Below are positions 61,412 to 64,000 of a stretch of 64,000 bases of DNA, in pieces. The notes beneath the pieces were generated by a model. The model ran no database searches, was not told the DNA's origin, and was given only the letters and a program-made list of their open reading frames with translations. The position numbers were made by a program, and so were the translations under genes. Position 1 is the first letter of the stretch. Each line of letters begins with the position of its first letter. This stretch comes from Terriglobia bacterium. Lineage in GTDB: Bacteria > Acidobacteriota > Terriglobia > Bryobacterales > Bryobacteraceae. The stretch lies in assembly GCA_020073145.1 (NCBI GenBank), contig JAIQFS010000019.1:30966-94965 (forward strand), read 5' to 3'.

Positions 61412-61461
61412 ATTTCTCCCTTCCTCGCTCCTTCCCGCGTTCGCGATAGAATCTGAGAACC

Positions 61462-63630
<2,169 letters not shown>

Positions 63631-63634
63631 ACCC

Positions 63635-63874
63635 ATGCCCCTCGCCCCCAAAACCCGTCTCGGACCCTACGAAATCCTGTCGCCGCTCGGCGCAGGCGGC
63701 ATGGGAGCGGTGTACAAAGCGGCGGACACGCGCCTGGGCCGTACGGTCGCTATCAAGATTCTGAACCGCGAGCACATCGCGCGCTTCGAGCTGGAGGCGC
63801 GCGCCATCGCCGCGCTCAACCATCCCCACATCTGCACGCTCTATGATGTGGGGCCGGATTACCTAGTTCTTTGA
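63635..63874 (+). pseudogene. Second kinase gene, interrupted after the N-lobe
   Basis: 79 codons: [38 protein letters not shown] and [20 protein letters not shown], nearly the same as the upstream kinase up to GPDYLV. Native sequence ends at TA (63864-63865); then GTTCTTTGA, which is foreign, closes the frame. The catalytic loop and DFG are lost, so the product cannot be an active kinase. Starts 5 nt after the previous kinase stop. The cause is the adjacent IS-like sequence. Confidence 0.85.
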
Positions 63875-64000
63875 CCGTGTGAAAGATTTCCTTTTGTACC
63901 CGAACTTTCGGCGAGCCGCTTTGCGATCGAACTCCCAATTGATTTTGACGCGTTCGCGATTCATCCGCCGATTCCAGGCACGCGTTTCTCGGCGGAGAGT
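63863..64000 (-). CDS. IS630-family transposase, C-terminal end (runs off window)
   Basis: The minus strand reads 45 residues to a TAG whose last two bases are the TA at the kinase junction: [20 protein letters not shown] then [20 protein letters not shown]. The [10 protein letters not shown]...W-x-F-x3-A-R-x-KF pattern is that of IS630/Tc1-mariner-family transposases near their C-terminus, where the gene ends close to the element's edge. The catalytic DDE residues lie outside the window. Family call is by pattern from memory. Confidence 0.7.
   Translation of the reverse strand, partial: TLRRETRAWNRRMNRERVKINWEFDRKAARRKFGYKRKSFTRSKN
63866..64000. mobile_element. Left end of an IS630-like insertion in the kinase gene
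   Basis: Begins right after TA, the dinucleotide that IS630/Tc1-mariner elements duplicate. Sequence GTTCTTTGACCGTGTGAAAG at the boundary would be the terminal inverted repeat. The base composition becomes more A/T-rich than the kinase. The right end is outside the window. Confidence 0.6.

Overview
The window looks like chromosome of an acidobacterium of the Solibacter/Bryobacter type. The base composition is GC-rich and genes are densely packed, mostly in operons with 1-4 bp ATGA, GTGA or TGATG overlaps. Typical lineage markers are present: a secreted protein ending in a TIGR03437-type domain, DUF6152- and DUF5818-like exported proteins, an Oar-like TonB-dependent receptor with a carboxypeptidase-regulatory plug, and Ser/Thr kinases fused to TPRs. 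This assignment rests on recognised families, not on a database search. I saw no rRNA, tRNA or CRISPR array.

Layout. 1-5031 (minus): phoH-ybeY-CorC-type-era core operon with a BON protein, an SMP-30 protein and a NUDIX hydrolase appended; the NUDIX gene runs off the left edge. 5567-11458 (minus): complete SUF iron-sulfur operon sufB-C-D-S-U-T ending in an Rrf2/IscR-type regulator, with a palindrome over the sufB promoter -35. 11764-14965: speA, alkB, a small membrane protein and a DUF2180 zinc-ribbon protein. 14997-18303: an exported DUF6152/hypothetical/cupin operon divergent from an amidohydrolase. 18316-19871: a 5'-truncated M56 (BlaR1-like) peptidase with a TonB domain in a shifted frame. 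20031-26781 (plus): a predicted small RNA or attenuator, then an ECF sigma / FecR-anti-sigma / twin ABC exporter operon. 26782-27387: gene-free apart from a decayed DUF4188 gene. 27388-30086: two-subunit molybdenum hydroxylase. 30377-30757: PilZ-like protein.

30769-47464 (minus) is the division and cell-wall (dcw) cluster: mraZ-rsmH-ftsL-ftsI-murE-murF-mraY-murD-ftsW-[insert]-murG-murC-ftsQ-ftsA-ftsZ. It supplies the cytoplasmic and lipid-linked steps of peptidoglycan precursor synthesis together with the divisome scaffold. murB and ddl are absent from the cluster. Two insertions built from 7-bp tandem repeats in inverted orientation interrupt it. One, between ftsW and murG, carries a four-helix-bundle (S23/IVP-like) gene and supplies the first 27 codons of murG. 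The other, between ftsL and ftsI, carries no gene but has a cloverleaf-like core.

47679-61362 holds exported and surface proteins (TIGR03437 protein, a large exported protein, the TonB-dependent receptor), a radical SAM/SPASM enzyme, a membrane-tethered JAMM-domain protein, an FRG-domain protein, a VIT-family transporter with an EVE protein, and a DUF5818-like protein. 61462-64000 has a kinase-TPR gene followed by a second kinase gene cut off at a TA dinucleotide by what looks like an IS630-family element running off the right edge.

The strongest candidates for something new are the two heptamer-repeat elements inside the dcw operon and the terminator-ended, CCUCC-loop RNA in front of the ECF sigma operon.
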